Source: Lineolata rhizophorae
Taxonomy: Eukaryota > Ascomycota > Dothideomycetes > Lineolatales > Lineolataceae
DNA length: 64,000 nt
Assembly: GCA_010093515.1 (NCBI GenBank)
Contig: MU001677.1
Coordinates: forward strand, 180,894 to 244,893
Reading direction: 5' to 3'
Part shown: positions 44,597 through 55,492 of the stretch, one piece after another
How the letters are laid out: the number at the start of each line of letters is the position of its first letter
Numbering within the stretch: the first letter of the stretch is position 1
Position numbers and translations under genes: made by a program
The notes under the pieces: generated by a model
Seen by the model: the letters and a program-made list of their open reading frames with translations, nothing else
Database searches by the model: none
What the model was told of the DNA's origin: nothing

Positions 44597-46879
44597 TCAA
44601 ATGATTCTGAACACCTTCTCCTGATGTTTTGCTCTTGACCATGCATCTTCATGCATCTGGCCTATTCCCACCCTTTCTGCAAATTCCCCGTTCGCGACAG
44701 TCTTGATTATCAGGACGTTTATCATGGACCAGGGTTTCGCCAAACCGTTTGAGCCCACTAGCTTAAATCCACTCGCATCCAGAGAGATTGCAGGTCCTTC
44801 TTTAGGCCACTCCTTCGCTGTTTCTGGCATCAACATATACTTCAGCATGTCAGAGCGGGATTTGACCATAATGGGTTTCCCTTTCCTAAAGAAAATGTCT
44901 CGATTATCCAACATAGGTGTAATAACACGACTGCGAGATAGTAGCACGCATTCATACAGGGCAGCATCCCGACCCTCAACCAGGTCGGGTTCGAGACCAA
45001 ATGCTGCCCCACAGTACGTGGGAGTTGAGTCAAAGATGCGGAATGAAATGCCATAGTGATGGTTTCCAGTCTTATTAAAGGTAGGAAAAGCAATTGCCTC
45101 ATGGTGAGAAACTGTAAAGAAAGCGGATGTAGATTTGAATTCAAGAACATCACATAAGGTGCTCTTGGGGTCTCCTGAAAAGGAAGACTGAGAAGGGAGC
45201 AACTTTGTCCTTGTGACTGAAAAGTTCCGAATCTCATCTTTTATCTCTCCGTCGGATGCAATTGTTTTGTACCGGACAGGCCCTTCCCATCCTGCCCAGG
45301 ACCAGGTCGGAAATGCTCTTTGCGACGTATTGTCCACAGTCTCGGGTGCGCGTCTTCCGACAAACATCACCGGCTCCCACACTAGAGTGTACTCCATTTG
45401 GTTGAGCGGCAGGCCGTTAGACATGGGAGTCTTGAAACCCTTCCCCCAAGCAGCAGCTATCCCAGCAAATGCGTTCAAAATATCGGATGGCCAGCTCAAT
45501 GTCCGTTCCGTGTACCTCGTGACAGTATCCTGATATCTAGGTACGGAATCACGGTACTCTCCCCAAAGCTCATCGAAGAGCCTTGGGACATTCGGTATCT
45601 TCGCCTCGTACCATTCCCCGAGGGATGCACCGTGACATTCGAAGAATGCCTGATCGGCCAAGACATACAGTCGTCTTGGGGAAAGCAAACGTTCTTGGTA
45701 AGTCCAGCCTCGTGTGAGCCAAACGGTGCTTTCCAAGGCGGTTGGAAATTGGGAGTGTGGTACAGTCATGTGTATGCCGTTAATTTCCTCGACGTGCTGA
45801 GAGAGCCTTGGGGTTTGCCCGACCCCTGGTAAGCTCTCATGTGCACCTGTGGTTGCTGCAGCAATGATGGTGATTAGAGCGTTATTGTAAACGGCGTCCA
45901 TCCGAGAGATCTGATTAGCTTTGTCGTCATTATCGTCTTGGACAATGCACAAAGCGTCAACCCACAAGTACTTCTCTCCTAGGCCGCGAACGAGTTCCAT
46001 GGTGTCTCTGACAACCCGGGGAATATTGGCGTCTTGTGAATGTAGTGCCCCCCTTGTCATAAATCTGCGCAGATAGGCCTTTTCAGTCTTCGTCAAGGCC
46101 ACAGGGCCCCACACGTAACTTAGTGCCGCATACCGAAAGCCCTGTGAAGCCGAAACAAGGCATCCTTCTTCAACATCAATGACCCTAAATCCTTCGGGAA
46201 GCCGACCGTTGGCATGGAAGCCCGGAGAACATGTTTCCGCATGCTCTGCTTCGCATTTCTGAAGCCAGCCACGCACGATGTTACATTCAATCCGCCCTAA
46301 AACAGGACGGGCGTTAAATGACTTTCCGAGTCCAAGGCGATGGGCGTCATCTTTGAGAACATATATACCGCCGGTCAAGACTTCCGGCGGACCGTATCCA
46401 TTTGGCTCACGGCCAGTTGGCACTACAATGGACAAAGAGTACGAGTATTTGGCCTCACTATCGTCAGGGGCGCCGTATCGGCTGAGGCTACATTTGCCAA
46501 TCCAAGTGTTCTCAATATGGCTCTCGTTGGTTTCCGGGGAATATCCACCAGCATCCCACCTGTCTCTGAATAGATGCGTCACTAGACGACAAAACGGACA
46601 GCTCGTTTTTGCGAAGATTTGTTGTACGTGCCCGAGGTCGGTACTTCCTTTGCCGGTTCTGAGCATCCCTTCGAAGTCGACCATTTCGCACACGCTGCAA
46701 AGTGCATCATTGTCGTGATTTGAATTTGCCATGCGAAGTTGTAAGGTTCTATTAAGATTCTTGCTCTGTGGAGGTAGAGACCGATTATATCGGTTTGGAC
46801 GTCTGACTTGAGAGTGCTTGTGATGTTGCAGCACGGAGATCGGGGTGGTACCCGAGGTGGATGGCTTAGTAAGCATCAT
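44597..46879 (-). CDS. HET-domain protein (heterokaryon incompatibility type) 2
   Basis: Single exon, up to 760 residues. The first ATG is at 46879, but Met50 (46732, MANSNHDNDALCSVCEMV) is an equally good start and gives the usual HET-protein N-terminus; the first 49 residues are polar and may be leader. A Cys-containing N-terminal part (CSVCEMV, CPFCRLV) is followed by the HET domain at about 248-410: RYAALSYVWG (249-258), VVRDTMELVRGLGEKYLWVD then ALCIVQDDNDDK (about 289-320), and YNNALITIIAAATTGAHESL (331-350). WLTRGWTYQERLLSPRRLY closes it. The C-terminal part has FPTWSWAGWEG. It is only distantly similar to HET gene 1: no intron, a different N-terminus, and WTYQERLLS in place of WVFQEYILA. 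Function as for the family: allorecognition or cell death. Confidence 0.9.
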   Translation of the reverse strand: MMLTKPSTSGTTPISVLQHHKHSQVRRPNRYNRSLPPQSKNLNRTLQLRMANSNHDNDALCSVCEMVDFEGMLRTGKGSTDLGHVQQIFAKTSCPFCRLVTHLFRDRWDAGGYSPETNESHIENTWIGKCSLSRYGAPDDSEAKYSYSLSIVVPTGREPNGYGPPEVLTGGIYVLKDDAHRLGLGKSFNARPVLGRIECNIVRGWLQKCEAEHAETCSPGFHANGRLPEGFRVIDVEEGCLVSASQGFRYAALSYVWGPVALTKTEKAYLRRFMTRGALHSQDANIPRVVRDTMELVRGLGEKYLWVDALCIVQDDNDDKANQISRMDAVYNNALITIIAAATTGAHESLPGVGQTPRLSQHVEEINGIHMTVPHSQFPTALESTVWLTRGWTYQERLLSPRRLYVLADQAFFECHGASLGEWYEAKIPNVPRLFDELWGEYRDSVPRYQDTVTRYTERTLSWPSDILNAFAGIAAAWGKGFKTPMSNGLPLNQMEYTLVWEPVMFVGRRAPETVDNTSQRAFPTWSWAGWEGPVRYKTIASDGEIKDEIRNFSVTRTKLLPSQSSFSGDPKSTLCDVLEFKSTSAFFTVSHHEAIAFPTFNKTGNHHYGISFRIFDSTPTYCGAAFGLEPDLVEGRDAALYECVLLSRSRVITPMLDNRDIFFRKGKPIMVKSRSDMLKYMLMPETAKEWPKEGPAISLDASGFKLVGSNGLAKPWSMINVLIIKTVANGEFAERVGIGQMHEDAWSRAKHQEKVFRII

Positions 46880-47268
46880 GCGAAGATACTAACCAATCAC
46901 CCTGGTTTAAAACAATGGAAGCCGAGCTCGTGTAAATTATGCTGGCCCCGGTGACGCAGAGGTGCAACTCTCGCCTGGCGTGCAAACTCCCGGTTTCCTG
47001 TTGCGATGTTTCTAGAATCGCACAACGTCCTTAAAGTCACATCTAAACAGCGTCTTTGCTAGCAACTCGCCGCTTATTTGTTGCTTCAAACCTGAAACTC
47101 GACTTCCTAAGCTCGCACTCCGAAAATTTAAATTTCCGTCTTTATAGTACAGTTCGCACCGAAAGCCGCTCACTGGAGTACACTTCGAAGTCTACTCGAC
47201 GCCCTCGCGATTCTACCGCCTCATCTAAGCCCGTAGACTTTAGCGATACGAACCTCTCAACTGGCACC
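46880..47268. promoter_or_regulatory. Divergent promoter region between HET gene 2 and GET3
   Basis: 389 bases. The GET3 frame is open upstream of its ATG from 47047, without another ATG but with a TTG at 47056; see the finding on a possible longer form. Confidence 0.45.
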
Positions 47269-48411
47269 ATGGAGGACGATATAATGGAGCCGAGCCTAGA
47301 GTCCATCGTCAATCAGAAGACGCTGCGCTGGATATTCGTCGGCGGCAAGGGAGGAGTGGGCAAGACGACGACCTCGTGTTCACTAGCCATACAGCTTGCG
47401 AAGCATCGGAAATCAGTCTTGCTGATATCGACGGATCCGGCGCACAATTTGAGCGATGCGTTTAACCAGAAGTTCGGCAAGGATGCGCGGCTGGTCGAGG
47501 GTTTTGACAATTTGAGCGCGATGGAAATCGATCCAAACGGCAGCATACAAGATCTATTGGCAGCGGGTGGGGATGGAACGGAAGATGCAATGGCAGGACT
47601 TGGTGGCATGGGCAATATGATGCAGGATCTGGCTTTTAGTGTAAGCTTTTTCGCACCAGCGCGCGTGACGTGCGCTCCCGGCAACTCTACTGACATGTGG
47701 TGTAGATACCAGGCGTAGACGAAGCCATGTCCTTTGCCGAAGTTTTGAAACAAGTCAAGTCTCTTTCTTACGAAGTCATCATATTCGATACAGCGCCGAC
47801 CGGACACACGCTTCGCTTTCTACAGTTCCCTACGGTGATGGAGAAGGCGTTGGCCAAATTGTCACAGTTGTCAACTCAATTTGGGCCAATGCTGAACTCG
47901 GTGTTAGGTGCACGAGGCGGACTTCCAGGTGGTCAGAATCTGGATGACCTCCTGGCAAAGATGGAGTCACTGCGAGAAACGATCGCTGAGGTAAACCAAC
48001 AGTTCAAGGATCCGGACATGACCACATTTGTCTGCGTGTGTATCGCCGAGTTTTTGAGTCTGTACGAGACGGAGCGCATGATACAAGAGCTCACTAGCTA
48101 CAACATCGATACGCACTCTATTGTCGTTAACCAGCTGCTCTTTCCGGCCGCGGACAACCACTGTGAGCAATGTAACGCGCGCCGAAAGATGCAGAAGAAG
48201 TACTTGGATCAATACGAGGAGCTGTACGGTGACGACTTCAACCTGGTGAGGATGCCGCTTCTGGTAGAGGAAGTCCGGGGGAAAGAGAAGCTAGAAAAGT
48301 AAGTTCAAGGCTGGCAGGAAGCCATAAACACGGCACCAGCTATGTGCTAATGAAATTGGCAATGATAGGTTCAGCGAGCTCCTGGTTAAGCCATATCAAC
48401 CACCGCAATAG
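47269..48411 (+). CDS. get3: GET3/ASNA1 tail-anchored protein targeting ATPase
   Basis: Three exons, 47269-47640, 47706-48298 and 48369-48411 (introns 65 and 70 bases), 335 residues, normal for GET3. GET3 is a homodimeric zinc-linked ATPase in the cytosol that takes tail-anchored membrane proteins from Get4/Get5/Sgt2 to the Get1/Get2 receptor at the ER. Visible: deviant P-loop [10 protein letters not shown] (residues 25-34), [12 protein letters not shown] (switch I), [15 protein letters not shown] (switch II, about 152-166), and the zinc CxxC (Cys277 and Cys280, [10 protein letters not shown]). The client-binding helix region [20 protein letters not shown], joined across intron 1, is present, and the C-terminus is VKPYQPPQ. 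The ATG at 47269 has a perfect ACCATGG context. Confidence 0.95.
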
Positions 48412-49775
48412 CCGCTCGTCACTCGGCTTGCGGCGGCCAGTGCGCGGGGCAGTTTTTGGGTAGCGCGGAGTCGGAGATATTTCCCGGATAGGAGGTGGCT
48501 GTCCTATACACATCTAGACTATTCCTACTAGTCACTTGGCGAGTAGAGGGGCAAGAAACGACTAGGAATCGCATTGACTTCTGACCGGGTCCGATGATTG
48601 TAGCTAAGCCGTTGCCGGGCATTCCTCCTCTCGCCGAGCTCAACCCTCCGCGATATACTTTTAGGCGCCGGAGAGGCGCACTACCCTAGGTAGGTTAATT
48701 GAAGAACGAATGCATACTCCCCACGGCATGCGACAACATATTGCCGCAGATGACTATCGCCAGAAAAAGGAACGGGAATGTTCCGACGGAGGGCCGGACC
48801 GCAAGGACCCTTCGGCCTTACAAGCTTCGCTCCAGTAAATCGTCGAAGAGAGTCGAAGCTTATATCGCTTGCCGTTCGCATCGCGACAAAACCTCCAGTG
48901 CAATTTCATGCGGGAAATGGACGGAGCCAATGAGAACTCCAGGCGCAGATAGATTGACCCTACTTCAAGGCCAAGCTAGGAGTAGCGCCGCCGGCGCCGG
49001 CGCCACGAAGCCGGCAGCTGGCCAACCCCGCCTCCGAAGCGCACACGCGCACGCGTCCTCCCACACCCACCACCACATGGACATCACACCCCTTTCGCCG
49101 GGTCCGTGTCGACGAATGGGCGCCCACCCCCGACATCCGTCGCGGAACATCGCTTCGTCCCGAATATAGCTGCTATGCAGCGTGCGCGCAGGTGATCAAT
49201 CCTCGAGTGAGAGTCGTCCATGGGTCTGTGCCTGGCAGACCCCCTGCAGAACCACCAAGAGACCCTTGTCTTGGCCGCGATCTGCACGCGTTTCACCCGG
49301 CCCAAGGCTCAAGAGCTTTCCGCAGTGGCGCGGATTCTATGGCCGAAACCAAACCCTTTCAGCCCTCTAAACCGGATGTGCGCCTTGTTATATCCGGGCA
49401 AGCGCCCACCCACGGCTTTGGCGTTCTTGATGGCGTCCAGCCAGTGTGAAAAATCGCCGAAGCAATAATGGAGAACGGAGCAGCCGGGCGAAGGACTTGA
49501 TGCAGGGGGAGAAAGCCGGGAAACTCGGGCTAGATCTGCGGGAGTGACAGTAATCCGGACAAGCGCATGCCCAGGATATAGAAGTTCCTATCTTGGGTCA
49601 TGCGTGTGCGCCTCACTGCGAAAGGTAGGGTTCCCGAATTTTGGCTCGCTTGTTGTTAAGTGAATATATGAGCACCATGGTAGCTCCCGCCGTTCGCACT
49701 TCTTCAGAGTAGTATCGACTCTCCAATCCAACTACTATCCATTCATTAACTTTTGCTCCCAAATTCCATCCCACT
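48412..49775. other. Long intergenic region
   Basis: 1.36 kb. Contains CCCTAGGTAGGT near 48684, a GCCGCCGGCGCCGGCGCC run near 48988, and AT-richer lipase leader sequence from about 49650. No supportable gene, though short open frames occur on both strands at 48680-49470. Confidence 0.4.
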
Positions 49776-50914
49776 ATGGTGTCGCTCACTTTCTCTTTCT
49801 TTGTTTATGCTTTACTTTACACCTCTAGGGTGCTGGCCATTCCAACCCTTCAAGTAAGAGGTATGTGAAAGCTGCTCTTCCCACGCAAGCCCGGTCTCCT
49901 AAGCTCTTTATTTAGATGTCAGTCAGGATGTCTTGTCCAAGCTCGAGCTTTTCGAGCAATATTCTGCCGCAGGATACTGCGAAGACAACAATGATTCCCC
50001 AGATACTCAGCTTTCCTGTGAGGCGGGTAACTGCCCACAGGTAGAATCGGCCGATACTGACACACAAACTGAATTCGAAAAGTAGGTTGGTTCTACAATC
50101 CATGCTCTTCATCCGCAACCATCTCATAGGTCGCGCGCACTCCTTGAATTGTACGGTCTTGCTGATTACTTTTCCTAGCTCGCTTATCACGGATGTGACC
50201 GGCTATGTGGCCGTGGACCATACGAATTGTCTTATTGTCGTGGCATTCCGCGGAAGTAGATCCGTCAGGAACTTCCTAGCCGACATCAACTTCGTCCAGG
50301 TGCCGACGGACATTTGCGCGACTTGCACCGCGCACAAAGGCTTCTGGGTCTCTTGGCTCGAAGCTAGGGACGGCGTGCTCGATGCCGTCGAAGGTGCTGC
50401 CGATGAGAATCCTAGCTATAAGGTTGTCGCTGTCGGCCACAGTCTGGGCGGTGCAATTGCCAGCTTTGCGGCAGCCCAACTGAGGAATGACGGATATGAC
50501 ACGGCGCTGGTAAGTTTCGACGAGCTAGGTTGTCCGGCTCATTTCATGTCTCGTTGACAAGGAATGCAGTACACATATGGGTCGCCTCGTATCGGTGGCT
50601 CCGAAATCGCCGACTTCATCACCAACCAGCCCGGCGGCAATTACCGCGTCACGCACTACAACGATCCTGTTCCGCGGCTGCCGCCGGCGCTTGTCGGCTA
50701 CCGCCACATTGGCCCGGAGTACTACATCAAGAGCAAAAACGGCGAGGAGGTAACTACTAACGATGTAAAGGTGTGCCGCGGTAGCCTCAATCTGGGGTGC
50801 AATAATGGGCATGTGGTTGTAGATGTAGAAGCGCACCTGTGGTACTTTAACAGTATTTCTGCTTGTTCGTCGGATGATTTGTTGGAATGGAAAAGGGACG
50901 TGCAGGTGTTCTAA
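49776..50914 (+). CDS. Secreted class 3 (alpha/beta-hydrolase) lipase
   Basis: Four exons, 49776-49860, 49916-50081, 50179-50509 and 50570-50914, 308 residues. The signal peptide is MVSLTFSFFVYALLYTSRVL with cleavage probably near Ala21-Ile22. The class 3 lipase catalytic triad is in order: Ser172 in VAVGHSLGGA, Asp226 in THYNDPVPRLPP, and His283 in AHLWYF. VVAFRGSRSVRNFLADINF is the oxyanion strand, and YTYGSPRIGG follows the third intron directly. Cys pairs (YCEDNN..SCEAGNC, ICATC, VCRGSLNLGC) suggest disulfides. The layout is that of fungal extracellular triacylglycerol lipases and feruloyl esterases (Rhizomucor lipase fold), acting on lipid or ester substrates outside the cell. Confidence 0.93.
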
Positions 50915-51221
50915 CGCGTGACTACTTTTGGGAATGCATGCACGCTGTGCATAATTTTGACTTCTTGTATATAGTTGGAAGGACCCAACAAAATAGGAAA
51001 AGATATACCTGCGCAGGCCCCACATTTAAGCAATTAAAATTGCCCTGGTATACAAATCCATCATGCGTCTTATTTCGAAATGAGCGCGCGATTCATACCT
51101 CACGTGATTACGCGAACCCCGGTATAACCCGTCCGCCACTGTGCTCCACATCTACAACTTCACCATAGTAAATGCCAACAGGCCCACCAAAAAAATAGAC
51201 TAGAAATCCAGCTGCTACGGC
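50915..51221. other. Intergenic region
   Basis: 3' flank of the lipase and a short promoter for the JmjC gene, with CACGTGA near 51101. No gene. Confidence 0.5.
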
Positions 51222-53021
51222 ATGTCTGGTAATCCCGACCGAGACAACAGGAGTGCGGGCGCGCTTATGGCGCTTGATAATCTGTTCAACCGCAATCTCG
51301 ACGCACGTCTGCCGGTTGACTCTCCCATCCACCAGTGCGGCAAGGCCCCCATCTCGATTTTGCGTACGCGTCCCCGCGACGTGCTCAAACTAGCTCATCG
51401 GAAGCTCCACGCATGGCCGTATGCGCAGGTACCGGAATGTTGGCGCTGGCTGTATGAGGAGGCAGCCGTGCATGTCGCATGGGAGTTGGTGAGAGGCTGG
51501 AAGAAGGGCCTTGACGAAGGGGGCGCTACGCTCGTATCTCCCGTGGAGTTTGATGATTCGTCGGAAGATGGGGGAATTCCCAGAGCAAGGAATGTAAAAG
51601 AAGATTGGATGACGGAACTGGTGCGCGTTTTGGACCTGGCTTTCATCATGACCGGTTCGCCCGGGCGGGCAGAGCTCTGGGGGAATGTTATGAGGACTCT
51701 GGAAGATGCGCTCTATCCTGATTCGCAGGGCGAGGATGGGAAGCCTGCGAATGACCACTCTCCCGGTCGAAGAAGGCAAAGCACCGCAGGGTCTCCCGAG
51801 GCGGCGGACAAGAGCGCAGACATGGTCCCTCGTCCGAGCAAGAGGATCAAACTTACGACATCGGAGGATTCTATCAAGGAGGTTCCGAAACTGGACCCTG
51901 AAAATACAAAGTCTCCGCCCCGTCCCGGGCTTCAGAAAATATATATCGGGGATAGCCTCACAGACAGAAGGTTTCTCTGTCATCCGATCCGTCGGGTGCC
52001 CGCGCCGAGTTTGGACGCTTTCCAGTCGTACTTAAGCAGAGCGCCTTCAGGTCTTCCTGAGCCTCTCATCATTACACAAGCCATCGACCATTTTCCTGCC
52101 CTTGGGTGCGCAAGGTCATGGAACAAGCCAGAATACTTGATGCGGCGCACCCTGGGTGGGAGACGCTTCGTTCCCGTCGAGATCGGGAGGGCCTACACGG
52201 ACGCCGACTGGGGCCAGTCTATAATGCCGTTTGGGGAGTTTCTCAACGACTACATGCTTGGGAAGGCCGCTTCTCCGGATGACGCTCCCCCGGACGACGC
52301 GTCTCGGGGCGACGCAAAGGAACAGAAAAAGTCTCAACCCGACCCGACTTATGACGAATCCGATGAGGACAGTGGGCGTGGATCTGGCTCTAGCTATCGC
52401 TCTCCGTCCCCGCTGCCTGCACCCCGGCGCAAACCCAAAGGCTATCTCGCCCAGCACGATCTCCTGTCTCAAATCCCCGCGCTCCGCGCGGACGTCTGCG
52501 TCCCCGATTACTGCTACAGCACGCCGCCGGCCCTGCCGCGGGAGTTCTCGACGCACTCGACACTGCCTCTCCCGCGAACCCTTGACACCCCTCTCTTGAA
52601 CGCGTGGTTCGGCCCGGCAGGGACGCTGTCCCCGCTCCACACAGACCCCTACCACAACATCTTCACCCAGATTGTCGGGCACAAGTACTTCCGGCTCTAC
52701 TCGCCGCGGGCGAACGCGGCGATGCATCCGCGCGGCAAGGACGATTCCGGAGTCGACATGGGAAACACGAGCGCGATCGACCTGGACGAGTACTTTGACG
52801 TACGATGCATGGGGTTCAGCGAGGACGGCGCTGCGTCGTCAGATGAAGGCCAGGCGACCATTGAGTGTAAGGTTTTCGACGGCCGCTTCCCGGGATTCCA
52901 TGAGGCGGAGTACCTGGAAGGCGTGGTGGGACCTGGGGAGTGCTTGTACATTCCTCAAGGGTGGTGGCACTACGTCAGGAGCATGACGCCTAGCTGTAGC
53001 GTTAGCTTCTGGTGGAACTAA
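51222..53021 (+). CDS. JmjC-domain 2-oxoglutarate oxygenase (JMJD5/KDM8-like)
   Basis: Single exon, 599 residues. The N-terminal 165 residues are helical (VPECWRWLYEEAAVHVAWEL, then VRVLDLAFIMTG). A polar linker leads to a cupin region from about 240 to the end. Typical entry sequence: EPLIITQAIDHFPAL, then RTLGGRRFVPVEIGRAYTDA and PFGEFLNDYM. An acidic, Ser-rich insert (about 350-405) interrupts the fold. Iron ligands are in LHTDPYHN (His473, Asp475) and WWHYVRS (His583); HKYFRLYSP gives the Lys/Tyr that contacts 2-oxoglutarate; IPQGWWHYV is the closing strand. Members hydroxylate or demethylate proteins. Substrate unknown; nuclear or cytosolic. The ATG context is GGCATGTC and no earlier in-frame ATG is close. 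Confidence 0.88.
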   Translation: MSGNPDRDNRSAGALMALDNLFNRNLDARLPVDSPIHQCGKAPISILRTRPRDVLKLAHRKLHAWPYAQVPECWRWLYEEAAVHVAWELVRGWKKGLDEGGATLVSPVEFDDSSEDGGIPRARNVKEDWMTELVRVLDLAFIMTGSPGRAELWGNVMRTLEDALYPDSQGEDGKPANDHSPGRRRQSTAGSPEAADKSADMVPRPSKRIKLTTSEDSIKEVPKLDPENTKSPPRPGLQKIYIGDSLTDRRFLCHPIRRVPAPSLDAFQSYLSRAPSGLPEPLIITQAIDHFPALGCARSWNKPEYLMRRTLGGRRFVPVEIGRAYTDADWGQSIMPFGEFLNDYMLGKAASPDDAPPDDASRGDAKEQKKSQPDPTYDESDEDSGRGSGSSYRSPSPLPAPRRKPKGYLAQHDLLSQIPALRADVCVPDYCYSTPPALPREFSTHSTLPLPRTLDTPLLNAWFGPAGTLSPLHTDPYHNIFTQIVGHKYFRLYSPRANAAMHPRGKDDSGVDMGNTSAIDLDEYFDVRCMGFSEDGAASSDEGQATIECKVFDGRFPGFHEAEYLEGVVGPGECLYIPQGWWHYVRSMTPSCSVSFWWN

Positions 53022-53482
53022 AGGGATGTGGCGAATGCATGCCTTGATAGCTCTGTTTCACTGCCTGGAATGCATATCGATAGAGCTGCTTTACACGGGC
53101 TAGCCCGGTCAGATATTTGTTTGATTTTGAACTGGCTAGCCTATTTCCTCCAAGACAATCATTACGTGTTTTTGCTCTTTCTCTGGGGGTGCGGTAAACG
53201 ACGTCTTGGGTTGCAGGCGGGTAGATGGACAGTTGAATAGTGAGATGTTGTTTTTGTATATGTATACGTACTGTACATGCGCCGGCCGTTCGTGCTCAAT
53301 CGAAGGTCTCATTCAAATTCTGATATGATCTCCCCAGCAACAAACGTCAATCATCACGATGTTGTACAAGCCCCCTCACACAAGCTAGTATCCGATTATC
53401 GTAGCTAGAATCCCAGCCAACAAACCCCGCCTAAGCCACCGGGCCTTCCAGACTCCGTCCGCACGTCTCTTTTCCCTCCTCA
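53022..53482. other. Intergenic region between convergent genes
   Basis: 3' flanks of the JmjC gene and N7BML. No gene seen. Confidence 0.5.
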
Positions 53483-54346
53483 TCACTCCCTCCTCGCCGG
53501 CGCGGGCGTCCAGCTCTGCGGCTGCCACTCCCCGCCGCTCTGATTCGCCTCAGCCCACGGATCGTCTTTCCCTTGGCTCTGCCTCTCGCTCCCCCTCTCC
53601 CTCTCCCCCTCCCTCATCCTCTCCACCTCATCCCCCAGCCCCATCCTCTCACCCGCCCCCACCTCGACCTCCCTCGCAGCCCCTCCCTCCCCTCCTCCTC
53701 CCCCTCCCCCTCCACTTCCTCGCCCCCTCCTGCCCCCCTCCCCCCCCTCTACGACTTCGCTCCAACCCAGCGCGGGCGCTCGCGCCGCCCAGCGCGCGTC
53801 GGCCGCGGCAGCGAGCTCCCTGAGGCGGGCCTGGCGAGCGACGTCGCGGGCGAGGTCGGCGAGCGCGGGCGGGTCCGGGCGCGCGTGGCGGAGCCACTGG
53901 GTCCACTGGGCTGGAACTCAGGCGGGTGCGGTTAGCGGCGGCGGGTTCGCGGGTCCCTAGGGAAGGAGGAGGGGGGGAGAGAACGCACGAGGGAGGTCCA
54001 GGTCGGAGAGCGGGGTGCGGCGCGCGGCGCGCACGATGCGGCGCGCGCGGCGCGACGTCGCGGCGTCTTTGAACTCCCAGTAGGTGTTGCCGGCGAGGTC
54101 GGAGCCTGGCTTGGGGGGCGGCGCGGCGTCGGCTCGCGCGGTTAGCACGCGCGCGGAGGCAGGAGTGCTTGCGCGCGGAGAACGATGGCGGGAGGGGATG
54201 GGGAGGGGAGATGGGCTGGCTGGGCCGGCGGCGACCGGGTACGCACCGCAGAACCACTTCTTCCGCCACGGCAGCCGCAGCGCCTTCCATCGGAACCAGA
54301 GCCGGCGCAGCGCGCCGGGGCCGGGGCCGCGCGGCGAGGTCGACAT
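53483..54346 (-). CDS. N7BML: Complex I assembly factor N7BML (NDUFAF2/NDUFA12 family)
   Basis: Three exons on the minus strand: 54346-54247, 54105-53989 and 53910-53483 (introns 141 and 78 bases), all joins in frame, 214 residues. Exon 1 has RRLWFRWKALRLPWRKKWF; across intron 1 follows GSDLAGNTYWEFKDA, the family's core 'G-D-x-x-GN-x-Y/F-W/Y-E'; across intron 2 follows PPQWTQWLRHARPDPP, the conserved WxxWLRxxRxDPP motif. Then come a helix (LADLARDVARQARLREL), a Gly/Glu/Arg-rich low-complexity insert, and the fungal tail DDPWAEANQSGG and EWQPQSWTPAPARRE. N7BML is an assembly factor of mitochondrial NADH dehydrogenase (complex I). The purine-run C-terminal exon hides the gene among longer shadow frames. 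Confidence 0.9.
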
Positions 54347-55492
54347 CGCGCGCCGGAAGGAGGAGGAAGTGCCGGACTGAGACAATGACGACTCTGCGCT
54401 GTGACAGCGCAGATGGGCAGGCCAGGCGGTTTCAAGACATTGCGTTATCGTGCTGTTGTTGTTCGGTGGTGGTGGGATGGGGAAAATGGGTGGCGTGTTG
54501 GAGCTGCGGAGCGAGTGAAAATGCGAAGGGAGCTTTCGCAGCTTCGTCATTCGGCGGAGGTTCGACTCCCGAGGTGTACTCGGCACGCACTAATGTAGCA
54601 ACGGTCACAACCGGAGCTCATGCTCTCAAAAATTTATTCGAATTCTTTTTAAAATATTCAAGGAGCTTAAGTATGCGTGCATACTTATATATTCCGTTAG
54701 CTATTAAAATTCCAACCCACTTAATCAACTCTCAAGAAGTATCTCCCATCCCGCTCTGCAAACCGCTCCCATCTTGCTAGCTGACTACTTTCCACCGCCG
54801 TCGCAGAATCCTACCACCGTGATCACTTCAAACATCCCATAATGCCATTATAGAAAAAAAAAATTTCAATCACGTTAGACCCAACATCACGCACACGCAT
54901 CACTCACGCAGCAGCCGATTAATCACCCATCATTCAAGTCAATTCTCATAATAACTGCCCGCCCGTCAATCCGTCCGTCCATCGCCCATCAATTCGTCCC
55001 GTGCATCAATCCATCTACGTTGATCTCTCCGCCCCACAGAGACAGCTCGGCCGGTGAGCCGACGACCGGTGCCTTTGCCTGCGAACCCAGCCCTCGGATC
55101 ATGCAGCCAGGAAAAGAAGGCAAGAGGAAAATTCAGCTGCCATCGCCAGCCGAGCGTGCGACTGTGGAGGAAAAGAGAGGTTCCAGCACGACAGCAAAAA
55201 GGAAAAACGCCCTCCGAAGGTCTACTCTACATGTATCGGCTTGGGGGTTGGGGTGGGGTAGGGTTGTGTTGGGGGGTTCGGGTGACAGGGGTGTGTGTTT
55301 CGAGTGACAACGGGCAAAAGGTCCATGCGCACAACCGGGTTTGTTTTTTGAGGTAGTCTTGAATTCGTCCACGGATAGACAGATCAAAGAAGCGGGAGAG
55401 AGGGAGAGAAAAGAAGAAAGCGAGAGAGGCCGGGCGGGTGTGAGGGAAAGGGAGGTTTGCATCAGACGCTTTCTGGCACTACAAAACAAAAT
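54347..55492. other. Intergenic region
   Basis: 1.15 kb including the N7BML promoter and the 3' flank of glutamine synthetase. An AT-rich stretch lies at about 54625-54725; an A-run is at 54854-54863. No gene supported. Confidence 0.4.

Noticed and set aside
54548-54600. TTCGACTCC stretch resembling a tRNA T-arm
   Set aside because: The flanking bases do not pair into a five-base T-stem and no acceptor, D or anticodon arm can be formed around it.
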